Assembly (NCBI RefSeq): GCF_013041605.1
Contig: NZ_JABEQC010000006.1
Span: forward strand, 1 to 64,000
DNA from: Vibrio plantisponsor
GTDB taxonomy: Bacteria > Pseudomonadota > Gammaproteobacteria > Enterobacterales > Vibrionaceae
Direction of reading: 5' to 3'
Length of the DNA stretch: 64,000 bases
Shown here piece after piece: positions 1 to 7,525 of this stretch. Numbering within the stretch: the first letter of the stretch is position 1; each line of letters begins with the position of its first letter. The notes under the pieces are model-generated. The model was not told where the DNA came from, did no database searches, and saw nothing but the letters and a program-made list of their open reading frames with translations. A program made the position numbers and the translations under genes.

Positions 1-707
1 GAAGCTTTAGAAGCGAGGAACACACATGGACCCGCTAGGTCTTCTGGCGTACCCCAACGGTCTGCAGGGATGCGCTCAAGGATAGCTTGGTTGCGGTCTG
101 CGTCTGCACGTAGAGCGGCAGTGTTGTTAGTAGCCATGTAACCAGGTGCGATAGCGTTAACGTTGATGTTGTGCTTAGCCCATTCGTTCGCCATCAGGCG
201 AGTGATACCCATTACGCCGCTCTTAGAAGCCGTGTATGAAGGAACACGGATACCGCCTTGGTAAGAAAGCATAGAAGCGATGTTGATGATCTTGCCGCCG
301 TTGCCTTGAGCCATGAATTGCTTAGCGACTGCTTGAGACATAAAGAATACAGACTTGATGTTGATGTTCATAACATCATCCCAGTCTTGCTCAGAGAAGT
401 CGATTGCGTCGTTACGACGGATGATGCCAGCATTGTTTACTAGGATATCAACGCGACCACACTCTTCAACAGCGCGGCTAACGATAGAAGGAATGTCGTC
501 CAGCTTCATTAGGTTCGCGCGAATGTCGATGAACTTTTGTCCAGTTGCTTTGATAAGTTCGATGGTTTCAGTTGGTTCAACAATGTTTACGCCAACGATG
601 TCACAACCTGCTTGTGCAAGACCTAAAGCCATACCTTGACCTAGACCAGTATCACAACCGGTTACGATTGCAACTTTACCCTTCACATCAAATGAATCAA
701 GAATCAT
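1..707 (-). CDS. kduD: 2-dehydro-3-deoxy-D-gluconate 5-dehydrogenase KduD (3' end outside window)
   Basis: This is a cytoplasmic short-chain dehydrogenase that interconverts the 2,5-diketo-3-deoxygluconate and KDG intermediates of pectin or uronate breakdown. The minus-strand frame starts with ATG at 707 behind a GAGGAA ribosome site and reads MILDSFDVKGKVAIVTGCDTG. It shows the Rossmann motif TGCDTGLGQG, the NNAGI motif and a YTASKSG active site. About 235 codons are visible against the usual 253 or so, so some 18 residues lie beyond the left edge. A KdgR-like palindrome lies about 100 bp upstream. Other SDRs are possible, but the N-terminus and the RRNDAIDFSEQDWDDV segment are typical of KduD. 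Confidence 0.88.
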   Translation of the reverse strand, partial: MILDSFDVKGKVAIVTGCDTGLGQGMALGLAQAGCDIVGVNIVEPTETIELIKATGQKFIDIRANLMKLDDIPSIVSRAVEECGRVDILVNNAGIIRRNDAIDFSEQDWDDVMNINIKSVFFMSQAVAKQFMAQGNGGKIINIASMLSYQGGIRVPSYTASKSGVMGITRLMANEWAKHNINVNAIAPGYMATNNTAALRADADRNQAILERIPADRWGTPEDLAGPCVFLASKA

Positions 708-805
708 TACTTTTTCCTCAACGTACCTAATTAAATATGAACAGGAACGCCCTGAACATCATGACAAGGAATATAACAAGAAAAAAACTCTTCAACAAAT
801 AAAAA

Positions 806-820
806 TGAAAGGGTGTTTCA
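806..820. promoter_or_regulatory. Candidate KdgR operator upstream of kduD
   Basis: The dyad TGAAA-GGGTG-TTTCA is embedded in A-rich flanks. It matches the known pattern of KdgR (IclR family) boxes, which repress hexuronate catabolic genes. It lies about 100 bp upstream of the kduD start. Orientation and role are inferred. The rest of the 708-1068 spacer holds only AT-rich sequence and the phoA terminator. Confidence 0.45.
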
Positions 821-1005
821 AAAAATATAGCTGATCTCTAATTTTTGCTATGAATTGACTGTTGTTAAAAAATCAAAAACACATTTTAAATTCAAATTTG
901 ATGTGGTTTTGAGGGCTACTGAGCTTATGAAGGAGTCTCTTTGTTAACGGTGAGGTTATTCAAATGGAGAACCCGTTTTAGTCGCAGTTATCTTTTAAAA
1001 CAAAA

Positions 1006-1037
1006 AAGCCACCTTCTTGGTTTCAAGAAGGTGGCTT
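1006..1037 (-). terminator. Rho-independent terminator of the alkaline phosphatase gene
   Basis: A perfect 14-bp stem (AAGCCACCTTCTTG with its complement) and 4-nt loop is followed on the minus strand by a run of six T. It lies about 30 bp past the phosphatase stop codon. Confidence 0.9.
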
Positions 1038-1068
1038 GATGTAACTTTTCAGATGAAGAATAGGGGTA

Positions 1069-2565
1069 TTACTTCGTTAACCCTAAGGCTTCATTCATTA
1101 CGTGGAAGATGTAGTTTTGCTCAACTGCACCTTGGAACAAGTAAGCCTGAGGACCACGAGCGAAGATAGCGACGTCTTCACCTGAGTGAGTTTCTGAATC
1201 AAGTTTGATTAGAGATTGTTGACGGTAATCAATGTTCATCACTTCTTCTTCAGTTGGGTTAGGACGATCTGCACCGCCTTTTTCAACCGCGCCAGGACCA
1301 TTACCGTAGCTCAATGTGGTGTAGTGTTTGCCGTAAGCATCGACACTCAATTTACCGTTTGATTTAGACAGACCAAGAATTGGATTGCCGCGCTCTGAGT
1401 AACCATTTGAAATCAGTGTGTGCGCATGGTCAGCGGTTACAATGATCAACGTATCTTCTGGGTTTGTTTTATCTAGTGCTGCTTTTACTGCTTCATCATA
1501 GGCAACAGCATCCCAAAGTGCGCGAGCTGCATTACCATCGTGGTGCGCGTGGTCAATACGTCCTGCTTCAACCAACAACAAATAGCCATCTTTGTTATTC
1601 GATAATAGGTCGATTGCTTTTGAAGTCATCTCAGCAAGTGAAGGCTCGTCACCACGGCGATCCGCTTCATACTTCATGTGGCTGCTCTCAAACAGACCAA
1701 ACACTTTCTTTGCATCTGCTGGAATGCTTTCGAAACCTTTTTGATCGTAAACATACTGACCATCTGGGTGCTGAGTTTGCCATTTTTCAACGAGGTTTTG
1801 ACCGTCTTTACGTTTGCCTTTTTTACCTTCAGGGTCGACGACATCGACAGGCAGGAATTCGCGGCGTCCACCACCAAATACCACATCCATACCTTTGCCT
1901 TCGTTGAAGCTAATCAACTGCTGTGCGATATCAACACAACCTTGATTCTTGGCGATGTTTGGAAGGGTTGCGTCATTTTCCCAGTTACGATCAGCAGAGT
2001 GAGCATAAGCGGTTGCAGGTGTTGCATGAGTGATACGTGCAGTAGACACAACACCAACAGACAGTCCTTTTTCAGCGGCCATTTCCCAAGCTGTTTTCGC
2101 TTCGTTGCCTTTTACCGTGTTACAGAAGCCACGTTTAACGTTGTCATCAACACTGATTACACCTTGCTTAGTTTTCACACCCGTTACCATTGCAGAAGCA
2201 GTACCTGCTGAATCTGGCGTTTGTGCATCGGTATTGTATGTTTTTGACAAAGCCATGTTAGGCATAGTTTCCATATTCAGGCGGTATTCTTCGCCCATTA
2301 AACCGCGACGCTGGCCTTCAAAAATACGTGCTGCAGTAATCGTACCTACGCTCATACCGTCACCAACAAATAAGATCACGTTCTTAGCGGGTTTATCGAT
2401 AGGCATGTTCGCTTTTGCTTTTGCGATATCTGCCTGAGCTTGTTTGAACCACACGTCATCTTTCTGTGGCGCGTCAACACCAGCGGTTTGGCTCTGTGTA
2501 GAACAGCCAGCTAGGGCTGTCAAAATACCACTGACTAATAGAAGTTTTTTACTTTTCACGGGCAT
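1069..2565 (-). CDS. phoA: Alkaline phosphatase, lipoprotein form
   Basis: This periplasmic phosphomonoesterase of the alkaline phosphatase superfamily releases phosphate from organic phosphates. The N-terminus has a hydrophobic stretch ending in the lipobox LAGC (Cys about 21), so membrane anchoring is predicted. The metal motif VGDGMS (Asp about 69), the nucleophile in DSAGTAS (Ser about 119) and the metal-binding motif VTADHAHT are all present. Length is about 498 residues. I chose the ATG at 2565, though a TTG at 2574 is in frame and the GGAG ribosome site falls between them. A Pho-box-like repeat lies 110 bp upstream but points the other way. Confidence 0.9.
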   Translation of the reverse strand: MPVKSKKLLLVSGILTALAGCSTQSQTAGVDAPQKDDVWFKQAQADIAKAKANMPIDKPAKNVILFVGDGMSVGTITAARIFEGQRRGLMGEEYRLNMETMPNMALSKTYNTDAQTPDSAGTASAMVTGVKTKQGVISVDDNVKRGFCNTVKGNEAKTAWEMAAEKGLSVGVVSTARITHATPATAYAHSADRNWENDATLPNIAKNQGCVDIAQQLISFNEGKGMDVVFGGGRREFLPVDVVDPEGKKGKRKDGQNLVEKWQTQHPDGQYVYDQKGFESIPADAKKVFGLFESSHMKYEADRRGDEPSLAEMTSKAIDLLSNNKDGYLLLVEAGRIDHAHHDGNAARALWDAVAYDEAVKAALDKTNPEDTLIIVTADHAHTLISNGYSERGNPILGLSKSNGKLSVDAYGKHYTTLSYGNGPGAVEKGGADRPNPTEEEVMNIDYRQQSLIKLDSETHSGEDVAIFARGPQAYLFQGAVEQNYIFHVMNEALGLTK

Positions 2566-2673
2566 AGGCTCCAATTGTTTTCTCGAATTTCCATGTTGCT
2601 CAAAGGCTTAACGGGGTCTAATTACCCAACATCTTTATGAATAATGCGTTACTGATGGATGAAGTTTTTATTA

Positions 2674-2691
2674 TTGTCATATTACTGTCTT
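2674..2691 (+). promoter_or_regulatory. Pho-box-like direct repeat
   Basis: Two heptamers, TTGTCAT and CTGTCTT, are separated by the 4 bp ATTA. This is close to the PhoB box CTGTCAT-N4-CTGTCAT. Read over 19 bp it matches the consensus at about 16 positions. It sits between phoA (minus) and the DUF3299 gene (plus), oriented toward the latter. Assignment is by consensus recall only. Confidence 0.5.
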
Positions 2692-2760
2692 ATGCTGCGG
2701 GTACTTTTGTTGGTAACAATGAATAACGTATCTTTTTGATATCAATAGAAATTACAACTT

Positions 2761-3306
2761 ATGAAACTGACTTTGTTAAAACGTTTTGACCGCATTAGCG
2801 CGTTAGGAATATTACTGGCACTTGGTTGTGCTTCTGGTACTTACGCTCAAGAAGACATCAACACCGCAAGTTCTGATGTCGTCACTTTGGATTGGATCGA
2901 CTTGATTCCAGAAGCTGAGCGCAATGTTGCGCCGTTACCAAATAAAGCACCGCTAAATCACGATAGTGATACTCCACCTCAGAATATGGCTGGAGGATTT
3001 CGTGATGACTTAGATGGAAAACAAGTGCGTATTCCGGGTTTTGTTATTCCGTTGGAAGGGGACGATAAAGTGGTAACAGAATTGCTTTTGGTTCCTTATT
3101 TTGGTGCTTGTATTCATGTTCCGCCTCCGCCACCGAATCAAATTCTTTACGTAAAATTCGATAAGGGCGTGCCTATTCAGGGGCTTTGGGATGTGGTTTA
3201 CATCGTGGGTAAGTTGAACGTGGAGATGGTTGAGTCTGATTTGGGGCAAGCGGGTTATCTGATTAACGGTGTAACTGTTGAAGCTTATAACGACTCAAGC
3301 TCGTAG
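2761..3306 (+). CDS. DUF3299 exported protein
   Basis: The function of this protein is unknown. It begins with a signal-type hydrophobic segment (residues 14-30), which ends in either a weak lipobox (ALGC) or a signal peptidase I site near TYAQ. The body carries the hallmark of DUF3299 proteins: a GKQVRIPGFVIPLE strand followed by the proline-rich CIHVPPPPPNQ motif around residue 117. Family members are often found near metal-uptake or phosphate-responsive genes, but that is only context. It is transcribed divergently from phoA, and the Pho-box-like repeat lies 70-87 bp upstream. Length (181 residues) looks complete. Confidence 0.75.
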   Translation: MKLTLLKRFDRISALGILLALGCASGTYAQEDINTASSDVVTLDWIDLIPEAERNVAPLPNKAPLNHDSDTPPQNMAGGFRDDLDGKQVRIPGFVIPLEGDDKVVTELLLVPYFGACIHVPPPPPNQILYVKFDKGVPIQGLWDVVYIVGKLNVEMVESDLGQAGYLINGVTVEAYNDSSS

Positions 3307-3327
3307 TATTGGAAGCAAGAAAAACAA

Positions 3328-3357
3328 GCCGCTGAGAATAAGGTGATGCTCAGCGGC
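3328..3357 (-). terminator. Terminator downstream of puuE
   Basis: A 9-bp stem GCCGCTGAG with its complement and a 12-nt loop is followed on the minus strand by TTGTTTTTC. It ends the puuE transcript and faces the end of the DUF3299 gene. Confidence 0.65.
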
Positions 3358-3386
3358 GATAGAACCTATATATCACTATTTAATGG

Positions 3387-4316
3387 TTACTTAGGCGGAT
3401 GGTGCTCGATCCAATGGCGGGCAATTTGTTCGCGGGTTGCAACCCAAACACCTTCGTGAGATTGCACATAATCAAGAAACTTCTTCAGTGCCATAAACCT
3501 GCTTGGTTTACCTATGATTCGGCAGTGTAAGCCAATCGACATCATTTTTGGCTTATCTTTGCCTTCTTCATATAAGCAATCAAAGTTCTCTTTAAGATAC
3601 TGAAAAAACTCTTCACCGTGGCTAAATCCGTAGGGCGAGGAAAAACGCATATCATTGGTATCTAACGTGTAAGGGATCACTAGGTGTGGCCGAGTTTCTC
3701 CGGGTTTCTGGCTATTGGGTACTTGAGTCCAGAAAGGCAGGTCATCACCGTAGTAGTCTGAGTCATACAAGAGCCCATCCTGTTCTGCGACTAACTCGCG
3801 CGTATTGGGTGAATCTCTTCCTGTATACCAGCCAATAGGGCGTTTACCTGTCAGGCGCTCGATGATGTCCAGTGCCTGTTTCATGTGTTTGCGTTCTTTC
3901 TTAACGGGCATGTTCTGGTAGTGAATCCACTTTAGTCCGTGGCAGGCGATTTCATGTCCATCTTCCATGATCGCTTTGGTGACTTCTGGATTACGCTCTA
4001 ATGCTGTTGCCACACCAAAAATGGTTAATGGCAGTTCGCGTTTTTTAAACTCGTTTAGAATGCGCCAAACCCCTGCACGAGAGCCATACTCATACAGTGA
4101 TTCCATGCTCATGTGGCGGGTAGGGTAAGCCTCTGCGCCTGCTATCTCAGACAAGAAAATCTCAGAGTGTGAATCGCCGTGCAACACGCAGTTCTCGCCA
4201 CCTTCTTCATAGTTAAGAACAAACTGAACGGCTATTTTTGCTTTGTTTGGCCAGTTGGCGTCTGGGACATTATCGCGTCCGTAACCGATATAATCGCGAG
4301 GATTAAAATCTTTCAT
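3387..4316 (-). CDS. puuE: Allantoinase PuuE (polysaccharide-deacetylase fold)
   Basis: This cytoplasmic enzyme hydrolyses allantoin to allantoate. It belongs to the metal-independent PuuE branch, which has the NodB/polysaccharide deacetylase fold and is unrelated to classic AllB. It starts MKDFNPRDYIGYGRDNVPDANW, which is typical of the family. The fold motifs include LNYEEGGE, the DGHEIACHGLKW block (about residues 117-128) and GLHCRIIGKPSR near the C-terminus. Length of 309 is normal. It lies 41 bp downstream of a GntR regulator on the same strand and divergent from the allantoate-degradation operon. Confidence 0.93.
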   Translation of the reverse strand: MKDFNPRDYIGYGRDNVPDANWPNKAKIAVQFVLNYEEGGENCVLHGDSHSEIFLSEIAGAEAYPTRHMSMESLYEYGSRAGVWRILNEFKKRELPLTIFGVATALERNPEVTKAIMEDGHEIACHGLKWIHYQNMPVKKERKHMKQALDIIERLTGKRPIGWYTGRDSPNTRELVAEQDGLLYDSDYYGDDLPFWTQVPNSQKPGETRPHLVIPYTLDTNDMRFSSPYGFSHGEEFFQYLKENFDCLYEEGKDKPKMMSIGLHCRIIGKPSRFMALKKFLDYVQSHEGVWVATREQIARHWIEHHPPK

Positions 4317-4357
4317 TCGAATTCCTTATCTAATCGTCCACGTTTTTATGTTATTTG

Positions 4358-5020
4358 CTAGGTGAAGAGTTTGCTGAAATCAACATGCGTTTCTTGCTTG
4401 CTGGTTAAAGAAATAGAGGCCTTAAGCTGTTCCAGATGATGGCGCATCCAATTTTGAGCTTCGCTGATCAAATTTCTATCGAGTAAATCTATTAAGTTCG
4501 AATGGTCACCACAGTCGCAATTCACACTTTCGCGAGTACCATAAGCGGCAATAACCAGAGATGAGCGGTAACACAACTGCTCGACAAACTCAGCGAGAAC
4601 CAAGTTGTGACCGACACGTGCAAGCTCATAATGGAACTTAGCGGTAAGCTGAATAGCTTGCGCCATATCGCCGTTATTATTGGCTCGCTTTTCCAGCTCT
4701 ACCATTGACCGAAACTGCTGTGACAGCTTGTCGCTCCAGTTTTCACTGATTGAAGGAATGAGCAGAGGCTCTAGCATGATTCGGCTATCCCAGACTTCAG
4801 AAGCTTCTCTGCGACTCGGGCGGTTAACTTGTGCACCTTTGTTTGGCTGAATAACGACAAATCGTTCCAACGCTAACCTTTGTAGAACTTTACGAATACC
4901 AGTGCGGCTAACGCCAAAAGCTTCAGACAGTTTGTCTTCTGGCAGACGTTCACCCGGTGGAATTTGGTGTTCAACAATGGCCTTTAGCATTTTTTGATAA
5001 ATGATTTCGTCGTTAGACAT
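4358..5020 (-). CDS. GntR-family regulator, FCD type
   Basis: This is a DNA-binding regulator with an N-terminal winged helix (about residues 5-70, with FGVSRTGIRKVLQRLA as the recognition region) and an all-helical FCD ligand domain (residues 80-210). FCD members often bind a small acid and use His/Asp metal ligands. I chose the ATG at 5020. An in-frame TTG at 5050 would start inside the palindrome TTGTATACAA, which is more likely an operator. It is probably cotranscribed with puuE and autoregulated, and likely controls the divergent operon. The effector (allantoin, allantoate, urate or xanthine) is unknown. Confidence 0.85.
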   Translation of the reverse strand: MSNDEIIYQKMLKAIVEHQIPPGERLPEDKLSEAFGVSRTGIRKVLQRLALERFVVIQPNKGAQVNRPSRREASEVWDSRIMLEPLLIPSISENWSDKLSQQFRSMVELEKRANNNGDMAQAIQLTAKFHYELARVGHNLVLAEFVEQLCYRSSLVIAAYGTRESVNCDCGDHSNLIDLLDRNLISEAQNWMRHHLEQLKASISLTSKQETHVDFSKLFT

Positions 5021-5040
5021 GCGGAACTCTCTAATTACGT

Positions 5041-5050
5041 TTGTATACAA
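5041..5050. promoter_or_regulatory. Candidate GntR/FCD operator near the regulator start
   Basis: The perfect palindrome TTGTATACAA fits the TNGTNNNACNA pattern of FCD-type GntR regulators. It lies 20 bp upstream of the chosen start codon. A weaker copy, TATGTATACCA, follows at 5064-5074. This suggests autoregulation. Confidence 0.6.
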
Positions 5051-5248
5051 AGCGGTAGTGCAATATGTATACCAAACAGACTTTTATTGTTTTCCGTAAG
5101 CACCAGTCAATCTCTCGCTGCCAACCTTCCAACTTCTTGCACTAAGATGCAGCATTTGTTCGACTCTGGTGCACAAAACTGTGTGTACAATATTCGGTAA
5201 GCTAGTGATATGGTAGCTTGTGAGTTTGGCACACTACTTGTATTTATA

Positions 5249-5260
5249 ATTGTATACAAT
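5249..5260. promoter_or_regulatory. Candidate GntR/FCD operator upstream of the allantoate operon
   Basis: The perfect 12-bp palindrome ATTGTATACAAT lies 60 bp before the SBF transporter start. It is the strongest copy of the TGTATACA motif in the divergent promoter. A partial copy (GTGTACAAT) is at 5183-5191. Confidence 0.65.
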
Positions 5261-5319
5261 TGATGCGAATAAAAGCTTACATGGGAATGTAGGGAATAAT
5301 TAAAGAGCAGACACGATAT

Positions 5320-6315
5320 ATGAAAGTATTAGAAAAGTTGAAAAAGGAATGGTTTCTTGTTGGCATGGTGGTCGCTATTGCATTGGCAACAGTGAGTTCA
5401 GATGTAGGTAAATCTGGAGGATGGATTCACCTAGATCAACTGACGGGCATTGGTGTGGCCATTGTCTTCTTTCTACACGGTTTGGGGCTTTCTCCTCAGG
5501 CAATCAAAGCGGGCATGACCAACTGGCGTCTGCACTTGTACATTCAAGCAGCGACCTTTGTTGTTTATCCACTATTGTGGGTCATCTTTGGTGAAGCGTT
5601 TATGGCGTATATGCCAGCGGCTTTGGCTTTCGGTTTTTGCTATCTGCTGGTGCTACCAAGCACAATTTCTTCTTCTGTTGCGATGACCAGTGTCGGTAAA
5701 GGTAACGTTCCGGGCGCGATTTTCAACGCTTCACTTTCAAGTATTATTGGTGTCGTTATCACACCGTTCCTTATTCAGCTATTTATGGGCGTGGAAGGGG
5801 TAGAGCTTGATCTGATGGTTTCTGTTCTTTCAATCGCTAAGTTGCTGCTGTTGCCAATGATTGTTGGACAAATCCTACGTCCATACCTTGTTGACTGGAT
5901 TGCTAAACACAAAGGTGCGGTGGGTAAAGTTGATAAGTATGTAATTCTGGCAATCGTCTATAACGCATTCTGTGATTCAGTAGAGAACGGCATCTGGCAT
6001 GAATTCTCTATTGGTCTGCTGGCAAGCTCTATTGCTATTTGTTTAGTGGTTCTTTTGTTTATGGTGCATTTCATTCAATGGGGTGCACGTCGTGTGAACA
6101 TGAATCTGCCGGATGAAGTGGCGGCGGTGTTCTGCGGAACCAAAAAAACGCTGGCAGCGGGTATCCCTATGGCGAAAGTGATATTTGGAACCGATCCTAC
6201 ACTTGGCATGATCTTGCTACCTATCATGCTTTACCACCCAATTCAGATTTTCTACTGTGCAATATTAGCGAATCGCTATGCTCGCCAAACAGAAGGTGCA
6301 GCAGTAACAAACTAA
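5320..6315 (+). CDS. SBF-like (bile acid:sodium symporter superfamily) transporter
   Basis: This is an inner-membrane protein with about ten hydrophobic segments, similar to the YfeH/SLC10A7-like branch of the BASS superfamily. Visible motifs include FFLHGLGLSPQAI in an early helix, LPSTISSSVAMTS (the crossover region of the fold) and CGTKKTLAAGIPMAK near residue 270. It is the first gene of a plus-strand operon for allantoate degradation, 25 bp before the amidase. Context suggests import of a ureide or export of an end product such as oxalate, but the substrate cannot be read from sequence. Length of 331 is usual for the group. Confidence 0.85.
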   Translation: MKVLEKLKKEWFLVGMVVAIALATVSSDVGKSGGWIHLDQLTGIGVAIVFFLHGLGLSPQAIKAGMTNWRLHLYIQAATFVVYPLLWVIFGEAFMAYMPAALAFGFCYLLVLPSTISSSVAMTSVGKGNVPGAIFNASLSSIIGVVITPFLIQLFMGVEGVELDLMVSVLSIAKLLLLPMIVGQILRPYLVDWIAKHKGAVGKVDKYVILAIVYNAFCDSVENGIWHEFSIGLLASSIAICLVVLLFMVHFIQWGARRVNMNLPDEVAAVFCGTKKTLAAGIPMAKVIFGTDPTLGMILLPIMLYHPIQIFYCAILANRYARQTEGAAVTN

Positions 6316-6340
6316 AACAATTAAAAAGTAAGGAAGCGAA

Positions 6341-7525
6341 ATGACTAAGGATAGTCGAGTCTATTGCTCTCAAGGGCCAGAACAGTTACCTGCCAAAGAA
6401 CGAGGAAGCCTAAGCGGCATACAGTTTGTATTTAAAGACTTGTTTGATGTTAAAGGCTTTAAAACAGGCGCAGGAAATCCACAATGGTTGGCGACTCATC
6501 CCTGTGCGCCAACCACATCTTCATTGATATCAAAGTTGCTGAACAATGGTGCTGAATGTGTCGGTCGTGTGCAGACAGACGAACTGGCATACAGCCTAAA
6601 CGGACAGAACATCCATTACGGTACGCCAGTTAACCCTGTCGCTCCCGATTGTATTCCGGGTGGTTCGTCTAGTGGTAGCGCAGTCACAGTAGCAAACGGC
6701 GAATGTGACTTCTCAATCGGAACAGATACCGGAGGTTCGGTTCGCGTTCCCGCCAGTTATTGTGGTTTGTTTGGTCTTCGTCCAACACTCGGTTCGCTTG
6801 ATCTTCACGCTTGTTTTGAACTGTCGAAAAGTTTCGATACCGCAGGCATTTTCAGTCGCGAATTACCATTACTACGCAAAGTTTGGCGTGTGTTGTCTGG
6901 GTCAAAATCAGAAAGTCGCAGTGCCACACATCTGTATTTGGACAATCAGTGCGCTCACGTGCTCAGCGAAGAGCGATTAGCTCGCCTGAAACACTGGTGT
7001 AAACAAGCTCAAATTGAGTTGATATGTGGCGACCTGTTGCATGAGAATGGCTGGCAACTGGCTGACCTAAGCTTGCTGTTCAGAACCATTCAAGGTTTTG
7101 AGATTATCCAAAAGCACGGCTTATGGCTTGAGCAGCATGGCGAGAGTTTAGACCCAACCATTTTAGAGAGAGTGAAATGGTCACGTACCATTTCCGAGCA
7201 AGATTACTTACAAGCCTTGGATAAGCAAGCGAAGTTCAAAGAACTCATTACTTATCACCTGACTGAATACGCACTGGTTTGGGCGATTCCGACTACACCA
7301 TCGGGACCACCTGCACTCACTATGTCTGGTGAGGCATTAGCCAATTACCGAACTCAGCTTATGGGATTAACCAGTATTGCGGGCTTAAGTGGCTTACCTC
7401 AATTGCATTTACCCATGCAAGGATTGCAAGAAGGACCATGCGGCATTTCCGTTATGGGCTTAACGAATCGTGAAGAAGATCTGATTACTACGGGCGAAAC
7501 GCTGATTCAAGGAGAAAGTAAATGA
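6341..7525 (+). CDS. Amidase-signature hydrolase
   Basis: This is an amidase-signature enzyme (Ser-cisSer-Lys triad). The lysine lies in FVFKDLFD (about residue 32), the cis-serine region is PGGSSSGSA and the nucleophile is in DTGGSVRVPA. It is short (394 residues) with a reduced N-terminus, resembling the AMI1-like group rather than GatA. It sits between the SBF transporter and the oxamate amidohydrolase-like gene and overlaps the latter by 4 bp (ATGA), so the two are translationally coupled. The Klebsiella hpx cluster also pairs an amidase with the oxamate enzyme. Its substrate is not known. Oxalurate is the substrate suggested by the pathway gap. Confidence 0.88.
   Translation: MTKDSRVYCSQGPEQLPAKERGSLSGIQFVFKDLFDVKGFKTGAGNPQWLATHPCAPTTSSLISKLLNNGAECVGRVQTDELAYSLNGQNIHYGTPVNPVAPDCIPGGSSSGSAVTVANGECDFSIGTDTGGSVRVPASYCGLFGLRPTLGSLDLHACFELSKSFDTAGIFSRELPLLRKVWRVLSGSKSESRSATHLYLDNQCAHVLSEERLARLKHWCKQAQIELICGDLLHENGWQLADLSLLFRTIQGFEIIQKHGLWLEQHGESLDPTILERVKWSRTISEQDYLQALDKQAKFKELITYHLTEYALVWAIPTTPSGPPALTMSGEALANYRTQLMGLTSIAGLSGLPQLHLPMQGLQEGPCGISVMGLTNREEDLITTGETLIQGESK

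Noticed and set aside
1464-2437. Open frames on the plus strand opposite phoA
   Set aside because: They are shadows of the phoA reading frame with cysteine- and phenylalanine-rich products and no ribosome sites.
5020-5050. TTG start at 5050 for the GntR regulator
   Set aside because: The codon sits in the TTGTATACAA palindrome, and the ATG at 5020 gives the usual family N-terminus.
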